Origin: Aquanectria penicillioides
Lineage: Eukaryota > Ascomycota > Sordariomycetes > Hypocreales > Nectriaceae
NCBI GenBank assembly: GCA_003415625.1
Contig: PYIU01000010.1
Coordinates: 2,416,501 to 2,480,500 of the forward strand
Length of the DNA: 64,000 nucleotides
Direction: 5' to 3'
Shown here piece after piece: positions 14,901 to 26,346 of this stretch. The notes beneath the pieces were generated by a model that had not been told where the DNA came from, did not search any database, and saw only the letters and a program-made list of their open reading frames with translations. The position numbers were made by a program, and so were the translations under genes. How positions within the stretch are numbered: position 1 is the stretch's first letter; every line of letters starts with the position of its first letter.

Positions 14901-17900
14901 CTTCTACTCTTTATAATCTATATAATAAAGCAATCTATTTTTTACTAGCTTCTATAGGTAGAATAGGTTTATATACTGCTTTTTCTATAGGTTTTAAGCA
15001 TTATTCTATTAAATCCTTTAGATATAGATATAGATCCTATTAAGTTTTAGATTCTTACTATATCCTTTAAGCATTTTCTTATAGAATCTAAATAATATTG
15101 CAATTTTAATTGTATTAATTTCTACTATATTGGCTTTAGTATCTAGCTTATTAAAACAGCTATCTATAGCTTGCTAATAGAGTAGTTCCTTTATTAGTAG
15201 CCTTAAAAGAGCATTTAAAACTATATTAAGGGTTTTAAAAATATAAAATATTTTTAGGTTAAATTTAAAGAGATAATTAAAGATTTTAATAAGCTTTAGG
15301 TTAGCTTTATTAAGGTCTATTATATTAAGGGAAGTATGCATTATAATCCCTTTTATAGCAATATAGTCTATTATAATATTAACTAAATTGCAGTTAGATT
15401 AAACTATTTTTTATAGCTTTTTAATAGCTTAAGTAATTACTACTACTTTTACCTTAATAGAATTATAGCCCTATTCTATTAAGGAAGTTAACCTTAAAAG
15501 AAATAGTATTAATTTTAATTAAGTAGCTAAAATATCCTTACTTAAAATATTAATTCTATTCTAATCCCTATAGAGCTAAAAGATATATAACTTAAATCCA
15601 TTCTTATATGCATTTAGCTTAAAAAATAAAGGCTTTATTAAATTATAATAATAAAGAAGGAATTGCATTTTTAAGAAGGTTTTTAGGTTTTAGAATGCTT
15701 TTAATTCTTTTTTTATTAGTTTAAATATTTAGATTATTGCTTTCTTCCTTTAAGCCAGTTTTAATAGCCCAATTAAAATTAATTACTGCTCCTTAACTTA
15801 CTGTAATATTGCTGTTTTTTATATCTATAAAGGTTAAATTTAAATATTATACTATAGAATCCCTTATTGTAGGTATTCTACTATTTTAATAAAGGTTTTA
15901 AGCGCTAATAGGTTTTTTAAAAAGGTTATTTTTGCAAATGCCTTTAATCTATTGCTTATTTTATAGATTCCTTTACTATTAATAATAAAACTTAATAGCT
16001 ATACTATAGAGTATCTAAAGAAGGATTTCTTTATTGCAATTTATAGCCTATTATTCTATATTAACCTTAAGACAATTTTTAAGTGCTTTAAATAGTTATT
16101 TAAAGTATTAAAAAAGATAATTATATTATTAATATAGACTTATATAAAGTGTTTATATTCCCTAAAAAGTTAGTTTATAAACCTTTATATAAATGCTAGT
16201 GCATTTTTAAATCCTATTAATGCAATATTAAAAACCTTAAGTCTTTTATTAAATATAATAACTATATAGTTTCTATAAGCATTTAAAATAGGCAATTAAT
16301 AAAAAACCCTAATCTATCTATTATAAAGTAAAATTTCTTACCCTTTATATTAGCTATAATATTAAATTAATTAAGTAAAGGGTAGGCATTAAGTATAGCT
16401 AATTAATTAAGCAATTATAGATTAATTATAACTCTCCCTTTCCTTTTGCTATTTACTACCCTTTAAATAATAAAAGCAAGACATACTATTAGGGCCAATT
16501 AATCTATTAATCCTATTTTACCTTTTACTTATAGCTTATTATATTTTTTATTTAATAAAGTATAGTTTTTAGCATTTAATAGATATTTCCTAACTATATA
16601 TTTTTAGTTTTATTATCTATTTATTAAGTCTATTTATATCTTTATTTCTTTAGGCATAAAGATAATCCCTTTATTTTTATAAATATTATATCTATTTATT
16701 ATATTATAAATTCTTTTTATTACTATTTAATTTAAATAGGCTATATATACCCTATACTTATTCTTAATATTAAGGATATCTTTAGGTCTAAAAATCCTAT
16801 AGCTTAAAGTGCTAGTATTAACCCTAAATAGATTAGATCTCTTATTTTCTTTTAATAGATTATTCCCTTTTGCAGCAGGTAAAAATCTTTCTATAAAGTT
16901 AAATTCCTTTTTCTATAGGCTAAAAATACTTTTATTCAATTTAATATAATTAGCTTCCTTTTTTCTATTATAATTAGCAATTTATTCTATTTATTATTGC
17001 TATTTTATAACTAGCTTTTTATTGCTAATATTATAAATCTAAACCAATCTTAAAGTAGTTTTATTTACTATAATATTAAAAATAATACTATAAAAGGATT
17101 AAAAGTAATAGGCCTTTAGATTTCCTTAAGCATTTTTAAAGTTAAAAAAGTTCTTTTAATTAACTTAAATAAAAGCAATCTCCTTTAGTGCAATTATTAC
17201 TATACTTATATTAATTACCATTTTAATAAAGTTCTCTTAATATATTTAAAATACTTTTGCCCTAAAGATTATATTATAGGCTAAGCAAAATATAATATTA
17301 AAGTTAATAAAATTAATTTTAGCTTTATATTTAAATAAAAAGTTTATTTCTATTAATATCTTAAGTTTTAATTATTTTATAATATTTATAGTTACTATAA
17401 AATATATAAATACTTTTTTATTTTTAGTAATTTTAAGTATATAAAAGTTAAAGGTAGCTAATTTTAGGATTTCTATATTAATATTAACTCTATTTACTTT
17501 CTTTAGGGCTTATTGCTTTTATATTACTTTTATTATATAGGCTTTTAATTATTTCTTATTAACTAAAACTATTAAAGTTTTAGTATTAATATAAATATTA
17601 TAGGAATTGCCTTTATTATTAAACTTAATTAATAGCTTAAAGTAAGTATTTACTTTCTTTTTTAAATATTAATAAAAGTTAAATCTATTTATAGCTTTAA
17701 TAATTTAGCCTATTTTTAGTATAAAATTTATATTTTTTATTCTTTCTTTATTTATATAATAAATTTCTATAAAAGTTAAATTATTTTTATTCTTTTTAAT
17801 AAAAAAACCTTTTAATAACTTATTAAAATTATTCCCTTTTTCTATTAATATATATTTACTATTTAATAGTTTTTAATATCTTTAATAAAATCCTTTATTA

Positions 17901-18608
17901 TTATAGTATAGCTAAACCTTTAAAAGATTGACTTTACTATTTAAGGCTCCTTTTTAATATTAATATTAATTAAATCTTTATAAAGGCAGTTAATTTTTAC
18001 TATTTTACTTTTAAGTAAATATATATATATTATAGTTATTATTTCTTTATTATTTATATAATTAATTATTTTATTAAGGTTTTATTTTTTACTAATCTAT
18101 TTTAAGCTTCTTTAGGATTAAGTTTCTATATTAAGTTTCTTAATTATTAAAGCGCTTTAAAGGTATAGTTTAGTACTATCTATTAAAATAGTTTTCTTTA
18201 CCTTAATATCCCTAATGCACTTCTTTATTTTTAATTGCATTATTAGATCTATTGCTTTTATTAGCAATAAATGCCTTTTTTATATTAAGTCTATTAACCC
18301 CTTAAAGTGCAGCTTAAAGCTTATCTTTAAGCTAATATTACTTTTTATTAATTGCCTTTAAAAATAAAGATCTTATATTTTATACTATTAGTGCTAAATA
18401 AAGCACTTTTAGCTTTAAATCTAGTCTTATATAGACTATAAAAAGGAGCTAAATATTAGCTATATAGCTAAAAGCCTGCTCTTTTATAAAGACTTCTATA
18501 GTAAATGCTTATATAGAAATATCTTTTATAATATTAGTTTTAGTATATTTAGCTAATTTTAGCCACTTTATTGTATTATTTAGCTTTATTTTAAATTCTT
18601 TATAAAGA
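11917..18608 (-). mobile_element. Ty3/gypsy retrotransposon fossil, right palindrome arm
   Basis: This is the inverted partner of 3,579-10,265. The decayed catalytic box of reverse transcriptase appears on the minus strand at about 16,125-16,140, the mirror position of the left copy. Integrase-like sequence lies at about 14.1-14.9 kb and the gag side lies towards 18.6 kb. Sequence agreement with the left arm is visible at every point compared, and the differences are mostly transitions. All frames are destroyed. The two copies could be separate insertions or the product of an inverted duplication; sequence alone does not decide. Confidence 0.82.
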
Positions 18609-18746
18609 TATATATATAGTATATTAATTAATTGTTTCTATAGCTCTTCCCTTTTATTTTAGTTTAATTAATAGTAATATTAAATAAGTGTAAATCTATA
18701 AAATAAACTCTATAGATTTATATAGATATATTTTTAAGTGTTAGAA

Positions 18747-18751
18747 TTGGC
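18747..18751. repeat. Target-site duplication TTGGC, left copy
   Basis: The five bases directly before the left LTR are repeated exactly directly after the right LTR (19,389-19,393). Five-base duplications are usual for LTR-element integrases. This fixes the element ends to the base. Confidence 0.9.
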
Positions 18752-18896
18752 TGTAATAAATAGAGTGGCATGCCCACTTAGCCAATAGACTAAAAGATCA
18801 AGCAATTTAGGCACAATATGCCGGAATTATGCCACACAACTATATATAAAGGGCCTGATTGTTGCACATTTGTACGCACCCAGCGCTATCCTTACA
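18752..18896 (-). repeat. 145-bp LTR (3' LTR of the miniature element)
   Basis: Aligned without gaps to 19,244-19,388. I count 13 differences in 145 positions and all are transitions, many of them CpA/TpG to TpA, consistent with light RIP or related deamination after insertion. Confidence 0.92.
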
Positions 18897-19188
18897 ATTA
18901 TCCCCCCTCAATAGCAGCGCATCCCAAGCTATAATGCTGTATTATAGGGCCAAGCTACCCCTTCTATAACCTTTCCAGTGTGCACTTAAGGAAGCTAAGG
19001 TCTAAGATAAATGCCTATAGGCTAGCTTTATAGTATGCATCAACTTAAGTAGGCCGGTCCTCTATGCTTAGGGATATACAATAGATATTAACCCCTAAGG
19101 CTTAGTTGCAGCAGGCAATTGCACACCTGCCTTATAAGCCCAATGTAAGCATATAGTCGAACACTCCATTTATTCTGCCTTGCAGGTA

Positions 19189-19277
19189 GGATTCGAACCC
19201 ACAACCTCATACAGCCAAAAGACCTATATTGTGCCTAAATAATTGTAATAAATAGGGTAGCATGCCCACTCGGCCAA
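19189..19277 (-). promoter_or_regulatory. tRNA-like A and B box pair inside the miniature element
   Basis: On the minus strand an A-box-like TTGGCCGAGTGGGC (19,277-19,264, in the LTR) is followed 64 bases later by a B-box-like GGTTCGAATCC (19,199-19,189, in the interior). The GCC/GGC D-stem and the GTGGG/CCTAC T-stem can pair, as in type II tRNAs (Leu, Ser). No acceptor or anticodon stem can be formed, so this is not a working tRNA gene. It may be an internal RNA polymerase III promoter or a tRNA-derived segment. Confidence 0.5.
19226..19240 (-). other. Putative self-complementary primer-binding site
   Basis: Read on the minus strand this is ATTTAGGCACAATAT, beginning three bases after the 5' LTR. 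It is the exact complement of LTR positions 19,311-19,297 (repeated at 18,819-18,805), where the RNA is predicted to start. No match to a tRNA 3' end (which would begin TGG) is seen here. Confidence 0.75.
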
Positions 19278-19388
19278 TAGACTAAAAGATCAAGCAATTT
19301 AGGCACAATATGCCGGAATTATACCATACAATTATATATAAAGGGCCTGGTTGTTGCACATTTATATGCGCCTAGCGCTATCCTTATA
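19244..19388 (-). repeat. 145-bp LTR (5' LTR of the miniature element)
   Basis: Carries the TATA box at 19,340-19,331 and the predicted RNA start at about 19,311. It is followed by TTGGC at 19,389-19,393, the second copy of the target duplication. Confidence 0.92.
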
Positions 19389-19393
19389 TTGGC

Positions 19394-20819
19394 ATTTATT
19401 TAATAAGATTTAAATGCATTAATCTATAGTTTAATATTGCTAAAAATGATTTATTTTCTATTATAAAATGTGCCTTTACTATTAGTATTCCCTTCTTTTG
19501 TATTAAGCTAAAAAAGGCTTATATCTTAAAGTTAAATATTATCTTTATAAGACTTTAATGCAAAAGTTAATGCTTAATTAAGCGCTTTTATATTCTATTA
19601 AAGCAGTTCTAATATTATTAGTTCTAAAAATAATTAATATAGAAAACTATTTATATAGCTTAATATACCTCTATTTTTATGCTTTAAGTACTATAAGTTA
19701 TAAAGCTAGCTTTAATTATAGATCCTTAATTCCTAACTTTATTTAATTAATAAAGGCTTTTTAATAAATAAAACTAAAGGCTTAATATAGTAATTTTAAA
19801 CTATTACTAAAGTACTTACCTTTAGTGGCTAAACTTTAGCCTAAAATATAAGATTTATTAAAGTAATAGTAACTTTTTCTATAAATAGTGCTTAATTTAA
19901 TAGTTTTACTCTTTTTAATTGCTAGTAAATTGCTTGCATTACTGCTATTAAAGGGTTAAGTTCTATACTTTACTTAATAGTATTAAAAAATCTTAATAAT
20001 TCCCTTAAACTAAAGGTTTTTTAACTATTAATAGGATTTATCTCTATTAATATTAGGTTTAATAAAATTAAAGTTAATATTTAGCCCTTACTTAATAAAC
20101 CCTTTAATTCTTTAGGGTTTATTAAATTCCTTTTCCTTTATTAAAATAGGTCTTATAATAGTCTTTATAGAAATAGTAAATTGTTTATTAATTCTTTCCC
20201 TTTCTTTATTAAAAGTCTTTAATTAAAGGTATTAAAGATTATTGCCTTTTTTTTAATAGATCCTTTTTAATTAACTATAGATTCTTAATTGCAGTTAAAG
20301 TCCTTTAAGGAGCTTAAGTATTATGCCTTTAAGCGCTTTTTTAGTATTAATTTTACTATTTTAGCATTTAAAATAATACTTTTAACTATTTTTTAAGTAA
20401 ATATAACTATATATTAATTAATAATATTTTAATAAATAAAAAAGCTTTTTTTTAAAGTTAATTAATATTTTATAGTTTACTATTATTATTATATATTTAA
20501 TAGAATAGATCCTTTAATTTATTAAAAATAGAAAAATCTACTAAAGTAACTCCTTTTATAATATAAGTTAGATTTTATAGTAAAAAGGTCTAAAACCTTT
20601 AGATTGTAGCTAGATCTATTAGTTATAGCTTATTAATTGCAGTTTAATTTTAAAAAAGAAAGAATTCCTTTTTAAATTAGCTAGTTTTATTTATTTAGCT
20701 TTTACTATTAATTTTAATAGTTCTATTAATATTTCTATTATCCCTTTATAAATTATTAACTTTTAAATAATTAATAAAAACTATAGCTATATAATAGAAA
20801 AAAGTAATTACTATTATTT
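19394..20819. repeat. Unassigned RIP-mutated sequence
   Basis: Strongly AT-rich like its neighbours, with no readable domain. It probably belongs to the retroelement into which the miniature element inserted, since TTGGC plus AT-rich sequence continues on both sides. I see no gene, tRNA or clear terminal repeat in it. Confidence 0.6.
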
Positions 20820-21130
20820 ATTATAGCTTATTTATTTTATTATAAATAGTATTAAAAGTAATAATCTTAATAATAAAACTATTATACTATTTATCTTATA
20901 ATTATACTAAAAGGCATATATATAGGCTCTATAATTATATTAAAATTAATAGCTTAACTATAGATAATAATTAATTATATATTAAACTCTATTTAACTTA
21001 TATCTTAAGACTACTATAATAATAGGTCCTAAAGTATAAATATACTTATAGATTATTAACCTTTATTTAAAAGATATAAAGGCTAATTATTTAAAAGTAC
21101 TATTTATTATATAATTTATATATATAATAT
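20820..21130 (+). repeat. 310-bp repeat, one of three copies
   Basis: Matches 10,266-10,580 in direct orientation and about 22,480-22,785 in inverted orientation. The pair at 20,820 and 22,785 therefore forms long inverted repeats around a 1.35-kb core. All three copies differ mainly by transitions. Confidence 0.75.
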
Positions 21131-24100
21131 AAAGGGTGCTTTTAGCAATAAACTTAATAAATTTTATTCTTTAATAGACCTTTTTATTAAGTATAAAGAA
21201 ATTATTAATTAATATTATAATTAAATTAATAAAAAGACTAATATTAAGTTTAAGCCTTTTAAAGTAAAATTTAATTTTATTTAATGCATTAAAACTACTA
21301 CTATAAATGCCTTTACTTTCTATTAAAATAGTAAGTATAATAAGTTTTAAGGAAACTACTAGTACTTTATAGCTAAGCTGCTTAAAAAGAAGAAGGCAAT
21401 AGCTATAGTTTTTATTAATCCTTATAGTGCAATTAATACTTTAATTGCTAAATACTTTATTACTATAGGGTATAGTTATTTAATAAATATTAATATATTA
21501 AATTAATATAATTACTTTATTAAAAATAATTTATTTATTATAAAAGCTATTATAGCTAATATAGCTATTAATGCCTATTAAGCTATAATTAAAATTAAGA
21601 CTTTAAAGGATAAAGTTACCTAACTTAAAGAGCAGTTTAAGGCTAATACTAAATCTACTAATATTAAATTCTATAAAGTTGCTAATAAAGTTAAGAAATA
21701 AGCTATTAATATCTTTACTTTTAATAATTTAATTATTTATTTTAATACTATTAGTAATAGCTAAAATAATAAGATTAAGGAATTAATAGTTTAAATAATA
21801 AAAGCAAAAAAATCTAAATTAATAGCTCTTTTAATAGCTAATAAGGCTAAGCTAATTAAAACTATTATAGTTTAAGTTAAATTTAAACTTTTTTAAGGTA
21901 AATTAGCTAAAGGCAATTAACTATTTTATATACTTACTTTTAGCCTATTAAAATAGATGCCTTTATTAATACTTTAGGCAAATAATATAGTATATTAATA
22001 TATAAATTTATAGCCTATTAATAACTTTCTTTTAGAAAAGAAGCAATTTAATAAGGCTATAGTAGCTAGCTCCTTTAAGCATTATAAGCCTAATAGTATA
22101 ATAAAGAAATTAACAGCTAGACCATTAAAGTTAGCTCTTAATAAAAAGGGATCCCCTTTGCTATTATTAATATTAATAATTTATTTAATTAATTATATTT
22201 TTAATACTTTATATACTAATACTAATAGCCATTAGGCTAGCTAAATTCTATTAAGGTTATATAAAATTAAAAAAAAATAATAGGGAAATCTATAGGTTTA
22301 TATAAGGATTTAGGAACTTTATTAAGAATTTAAAAGCTAATAGCTAAATACTATAATTATATAAAATAAATAAAAGTAATTAATAAATAAAATAAATATA
22401 AAATAAATATTAAGGACTTAATTTTAGTTTTTATTACTATAAATAATAGTCTTTCTTTTAATTTAAGGGCACTTATTATATATATAGATTATATAATAGA
22501 TAGTACTTTTAAATAATTGGCCTCTATATCTTTTAAGTAAAGATTAATAATCTATAAGTATATTTATACTTTAGGACCTATTATTATAGTAGTCTTAAGA
22601 TATAAGTTAAGTAGAGTTTAATTTATAATTAATTATTACTTATAGCTAAACTATTAATTTTAATATAACTATAAAGCTTATATATATACCTTTTAGTATA
22701 ATTATAAGATAAGTAATATAATAGTTTTATTATTAAAACTATTACTTTTAATATTACTTATAATAGAATAAATAAATTATTATACTATAATTATTATACT
22801 ATTATATAGCTATAAATAGAATAGCTTTATTAAATAGGCAAACTATATAATTTAAAAGAAAGCAAAAAGTATAATAATAGCAATAAATATCCCTTTTAGG
22901 TTATAAAAAGAGATTATTTTTATAGTTATATATATTGCTAATATTATAGCAATAAAGTTACTAAACTAAAAGACCCTTTATAAAGTTTACTTTATAGATT
23001 TAATCCTAAAAAAGAAATATATATTAAGCATTAAGTATTTATAGATTTTAAGGTTAAAGGCATTTATTTATATTAAATAGAAAAAGCATAATAAATCTAA
23101 AAAGATACTGCCTTATAGTTAAAAAGAAATCCTTATAGAATTTTAAAGAATTAAAGTATATAGAATTTAAAACCTTAAAATAAAGAAAGTTATTATAATA
23201 ATATATATAGTATTTTATAAGCCTATTTTATTGCTTATAGCAAAAGGTAAAGAGATTATTTAATTATAGCTAAAAGAAGTATTTAATAACTTTAAGAAAT
23301 ACCTTATAATGCTAATAATAGCTATAAAGAAGTAGATTCTAGCCGCCTGCATTAATGCTAATCTAGCTATAGTTTATAATGCCCTTAACTAGCTAAATGC
23401 CAACCTTTAAAGAAAGGCATTCTTTAAGAAGATTTATGCCTTTATTAATAAAGGTATACTTAAATTTATTTTAAAGAAGGAATTATTAAAAGGCAAAAAA
23501 CTACTTATAGTAAAATAAATAAATTAATATAAAAAAGATAAAAACAATATAATAGTTATATATAAAGCTTAATTTATAGTATATAGCTTTATGCAAAAAA
23601 AAGGCATTAATTACTAAAAGACCTTTTTCTTTACTATAAGAGCTAATTCCTAAAGGATACTATTTATTTATACTATATAAACTAAAAAGAAGCTATTATA
23701 AAATAATATAATTATAGTATACCTAAATAAAGAGCTAAAAGAAAATATCTATATTATAACTTTCTCTTTATTTAATAAGTTCTTTAAGGATCTAAAGTAT
23801 AAACATTTAGCTAAAAAAGTAAGCTATAAATAAGGCATTAAATATATTATATAGTTACTTATAGCTTTATATAGCCTTAAGTAAAGTGCCTAATAGTAGC
23901 AAAAGAAACTAAAGAAAATACTTAATAAATTAAGCCTTAAAAGGCTATAAAGCAATACTATAGTCTATATAGATTAAATAAAAAAGATTATTATAGCTAT
24001 ATATATAGATAATATACTTATAGTTATTAATAATAATAAAAATATAAATACCTTTATTAATAAATTTATATAAAAAGTAAAAATAAAATTACTTAAATTT

Positions 24101-25321
24101 CTTAAGCTTTTTTTAAGTATAGCTATTATAATAAAAGAAAATAAATTGCTTATACTATTATAAAGAGACTATATAATAAATATCTTTAAGCAATTTAAAT
24201 ACTTTAATTATAAAGCTATAAATATATTAATAAAAATAGAAATCTATTATTTAATTAAAGTAATTAATATCCTTAATATAAAGGCTATTAGCAAAAAATA
24301 TATATTAATAATAAAAAAAGTTAATTATCTTTTATAATAAAGCTAGCCTAATCTAGCCTTTATATATAGTCTTTAGGCATACTTTTTAAATAGCTTAAAT
24401 AAGTAATAACTTAAGGCTATAAAAAGAATACTATAATATATTAAAGGAAGCCTTAATTACTCTATCTATTATTACTGCCTTAAAAAAGAGTTATATAGTA
24501 ACCTATTTAATCTTTATAGCTACTATAACTTTAATTATATTAGCTATTTAAAAATAATATAATTAATTAAAAAATATATATTTTTTATAAATAAAGGCTT
24601 AATTATATAATTTAATAAGCATTAAAAAACTATAATAAAATCCTTAATAAAAGCTAAATACTATATATTAATAAAAGCAGTATTATAAATTATATAAATA
24701 AAGAGCTTTATAAAGAAACTTAATAGCCTATTAACTGCCTTAATAGTAATCTTTATAAATAATTAAAGCACTATAAAGCTAATATATAACCTTAAATTCT
24801 ATATCTATATAAAGTATATTTAAATATAATATTACTTTATAAAAAAGGCTATTAAAAATAATATAATTAAACTATAATATATTCTTTTTATTAAAAATAT
24901 TATTAATATATTTATAAAGCTATTAATAGGCCTATTGCATTATTCTTTTATTAATGCTTTAAAATTAAAATTAAAATTAAAGAAAATACTATACTAAAAA
25001 TACTAAAGTAAATATAAATAATACTTATAAAAGCTTATAATAATACCTTTAGCTATAGTAAAAAAGTCCTATTTAAGTAAATAATTGCCTTAGCAATAAA
25101 AAAAGAATAACTCTATAATTATATAAAGAATATATATATATAAAAAAGGTTAAAATAGCCTTATAATAGCACTTAAGGACAAGCCTTTAGTTAGGCTTAA
25201 AGGGAGTATTAATAGATATAGCAGCTAAGCAAAGGTAGTTATCGCTATAGATATAGCGGCCGGCCATAAGCTAACCTTAGGGGCCTTATGGGCCTAGGTC
25301 TTAAGGCCATATATCCTTACA
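21131..25321 (+). mobile_element. Ty1/copia retrotransposon fossil with 3' LTR
   Basis: The plus strand reads as copia pol once stops are treated as mutated Gln or Trp codons. The reverse-transcriptase start region is at about 23,540-23,760, the catalytic YxDD box is decayed to Y-I-D-N at about 23,998-24,012, and RNase H with its closing His-rich segment is at about 24,640-24,940. A purine run (25,199-25,206) precedes a segment of about 115 bp (25,207-25,321) ending in CCTTACA, read as the 3' LTR. The integrase and gag portions upstream are too degraded to place, and the 1.65-kb piece 21,131-22,785 is shared with the palindrome spacer. The 5' LTR was not found. Confidence 0.75.
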
Positions 25322-26346
25322 AGGGAATCCCTGCACTGTAAATAGGTGACTGCATTCTGCGACTACTATCTAGCTGTTCCTTACGAATCCCAATTGATCT
25401 GGACCGACCTGTTGCGCATGTCGCCCGCTGTGACCGTCCCTGCGCGTGCCTGTATATTGTTTACAATTGTCTTGCAATAGATTTGCTAGATTGGTAGGGG
25501 TATATGGTAAATGCGGAGCTAGTAATTGTGGTGATTGTAACTATGAGCTATCATGACTATTTTTTGGTACGCTGTCCACTAAATATGCTGAAACGATGAT
25601 GTGATGCTATGTTGAGGAACTTGTTGTAGTTTTGGCTACAAAACAATGAACTTGTTTTATCATCGGAACTTTAAATCTACAGACTAAAAATACCAGATAT
25701 GAAAGAATAATAGTTCGTGATGACGGCGAAGGGTGAGAACCTGGACATTGGTCCATGCCGATGGTTCCGACCACAAGATCGCGATGACTGAGACTTTGCT
25801 GATCACAGCCCTCACAACCAATACTCCGATAATTACCACGGAGAACACCTTTACTTCAGCCGTGACAACTGTTTTTACGACCACTGAAATTGTCACCGTA
25901 GGCGCAACAACAACTGCGATGAATGGGGCCGAATATTGCGGAGTGGAAGCCTAGTTTAGTGGAAATATAGAGACTGGAACATTCATATCTCAGAATTCGC
26001 CTTCGGCGCAGCGCACATCCGGGCGGCCGGGCAGAAAAGCAATATTTGAGTGATCCATTCTCTTGTCGAACCATAAGGGAGCGGCGATACTATAAGCGAG
26101 CTCGGAACTTCTTTTGCAGAAGCTCTTGACCTTTCGTCATTTTCCAGTGTCATCAGTTCCATCGATTGCTATCTAAGAAGAATGTCACGAGACCAGGCTA
26201 GCCAAGAATAAGCGCCAACATTGATTCGCAGCCCAGGTTTGCGCAACTGCGCAGTTCAGCCTGATCTTAAATGCACAGCCCTCCGCCACTTGTGGATATT
26301 TGAGCTTGGAAATTTCATAGTTTCCTTGATCATCTAGACCATCATA
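25322..26346. other. Intergenic, first normal-composition sequence after the repeat block
   Basis: GC content is ordinary here and no frame resembles a known protein. Short frames on both strands overlap one another without splice logic. It probably contains the promoter of the gene starting near 26,347. Nothing else recognised. Confidence 0.6.

Larger units (their letters stand above)
18752..19388 (-). mobile_element. Miniature LTR retrotransposon (TRIM-like), self-priming type
   Basis: A 637-bp non-coding element with two 145-bp LTRs and a 347-bp interior, flanked by TTGGC on both sides. The LTRs start with TG and end with CA or, in one mutated copy, TA. A purine run GAGGGGGGA (minus strand, 18,909-18,901), four bases inside the left LTR, is a polypurine tract, so the element reads on the minus strand. 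The 5' LTR is therefore 19,388-19,244. It has a TATA box (minus, 19,340-19,331). The 15 bases starting 29 bases after it (19,311-19,297) are exactly complementary to 19,240-19,226, three bases inside the LTR. That is the layout of self-priming Tf1/sushi-type elements. No protein is encoded, so an autonomous partner would be needed. Confidence 0.88.
1..25321. repeat. AT-rich RIP-mutated retrotransposon block
   Basis: The whole stretch is dominated by A and T, with TA the commonest dinucleotide and CpA/TpG scarce. It has almost no open frame; the only one over 60 codons is at 10,858-11,043. Where reverse transcriptase and integrase can still be recognised, Gln codons have become TAA/TAG and Asp codons Asn, that is C-to-T and G-to-A changes. 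This is the expected outcome of RIP, a premeiotic repeat-mutating process of Pezizomycotina. Composition returns to normal abruptly at about 25,321, the end of a copia LTR. Likely heterochromatic (inference). Confidence 0.93.

Noticed and set aside
19160..19290. A functional tRNA gene on the minus strand
   Set aside because: D- and T-stems pair but acceptor and anticodon stems do not, and the A box lies inside an LTR.
25684..26074. Small genes on either strand just after the repeat block
   Set aside because: Mutually overlapping frames, low-complexity Val/Thr-rich peptides, no splice signals or family resemblance.
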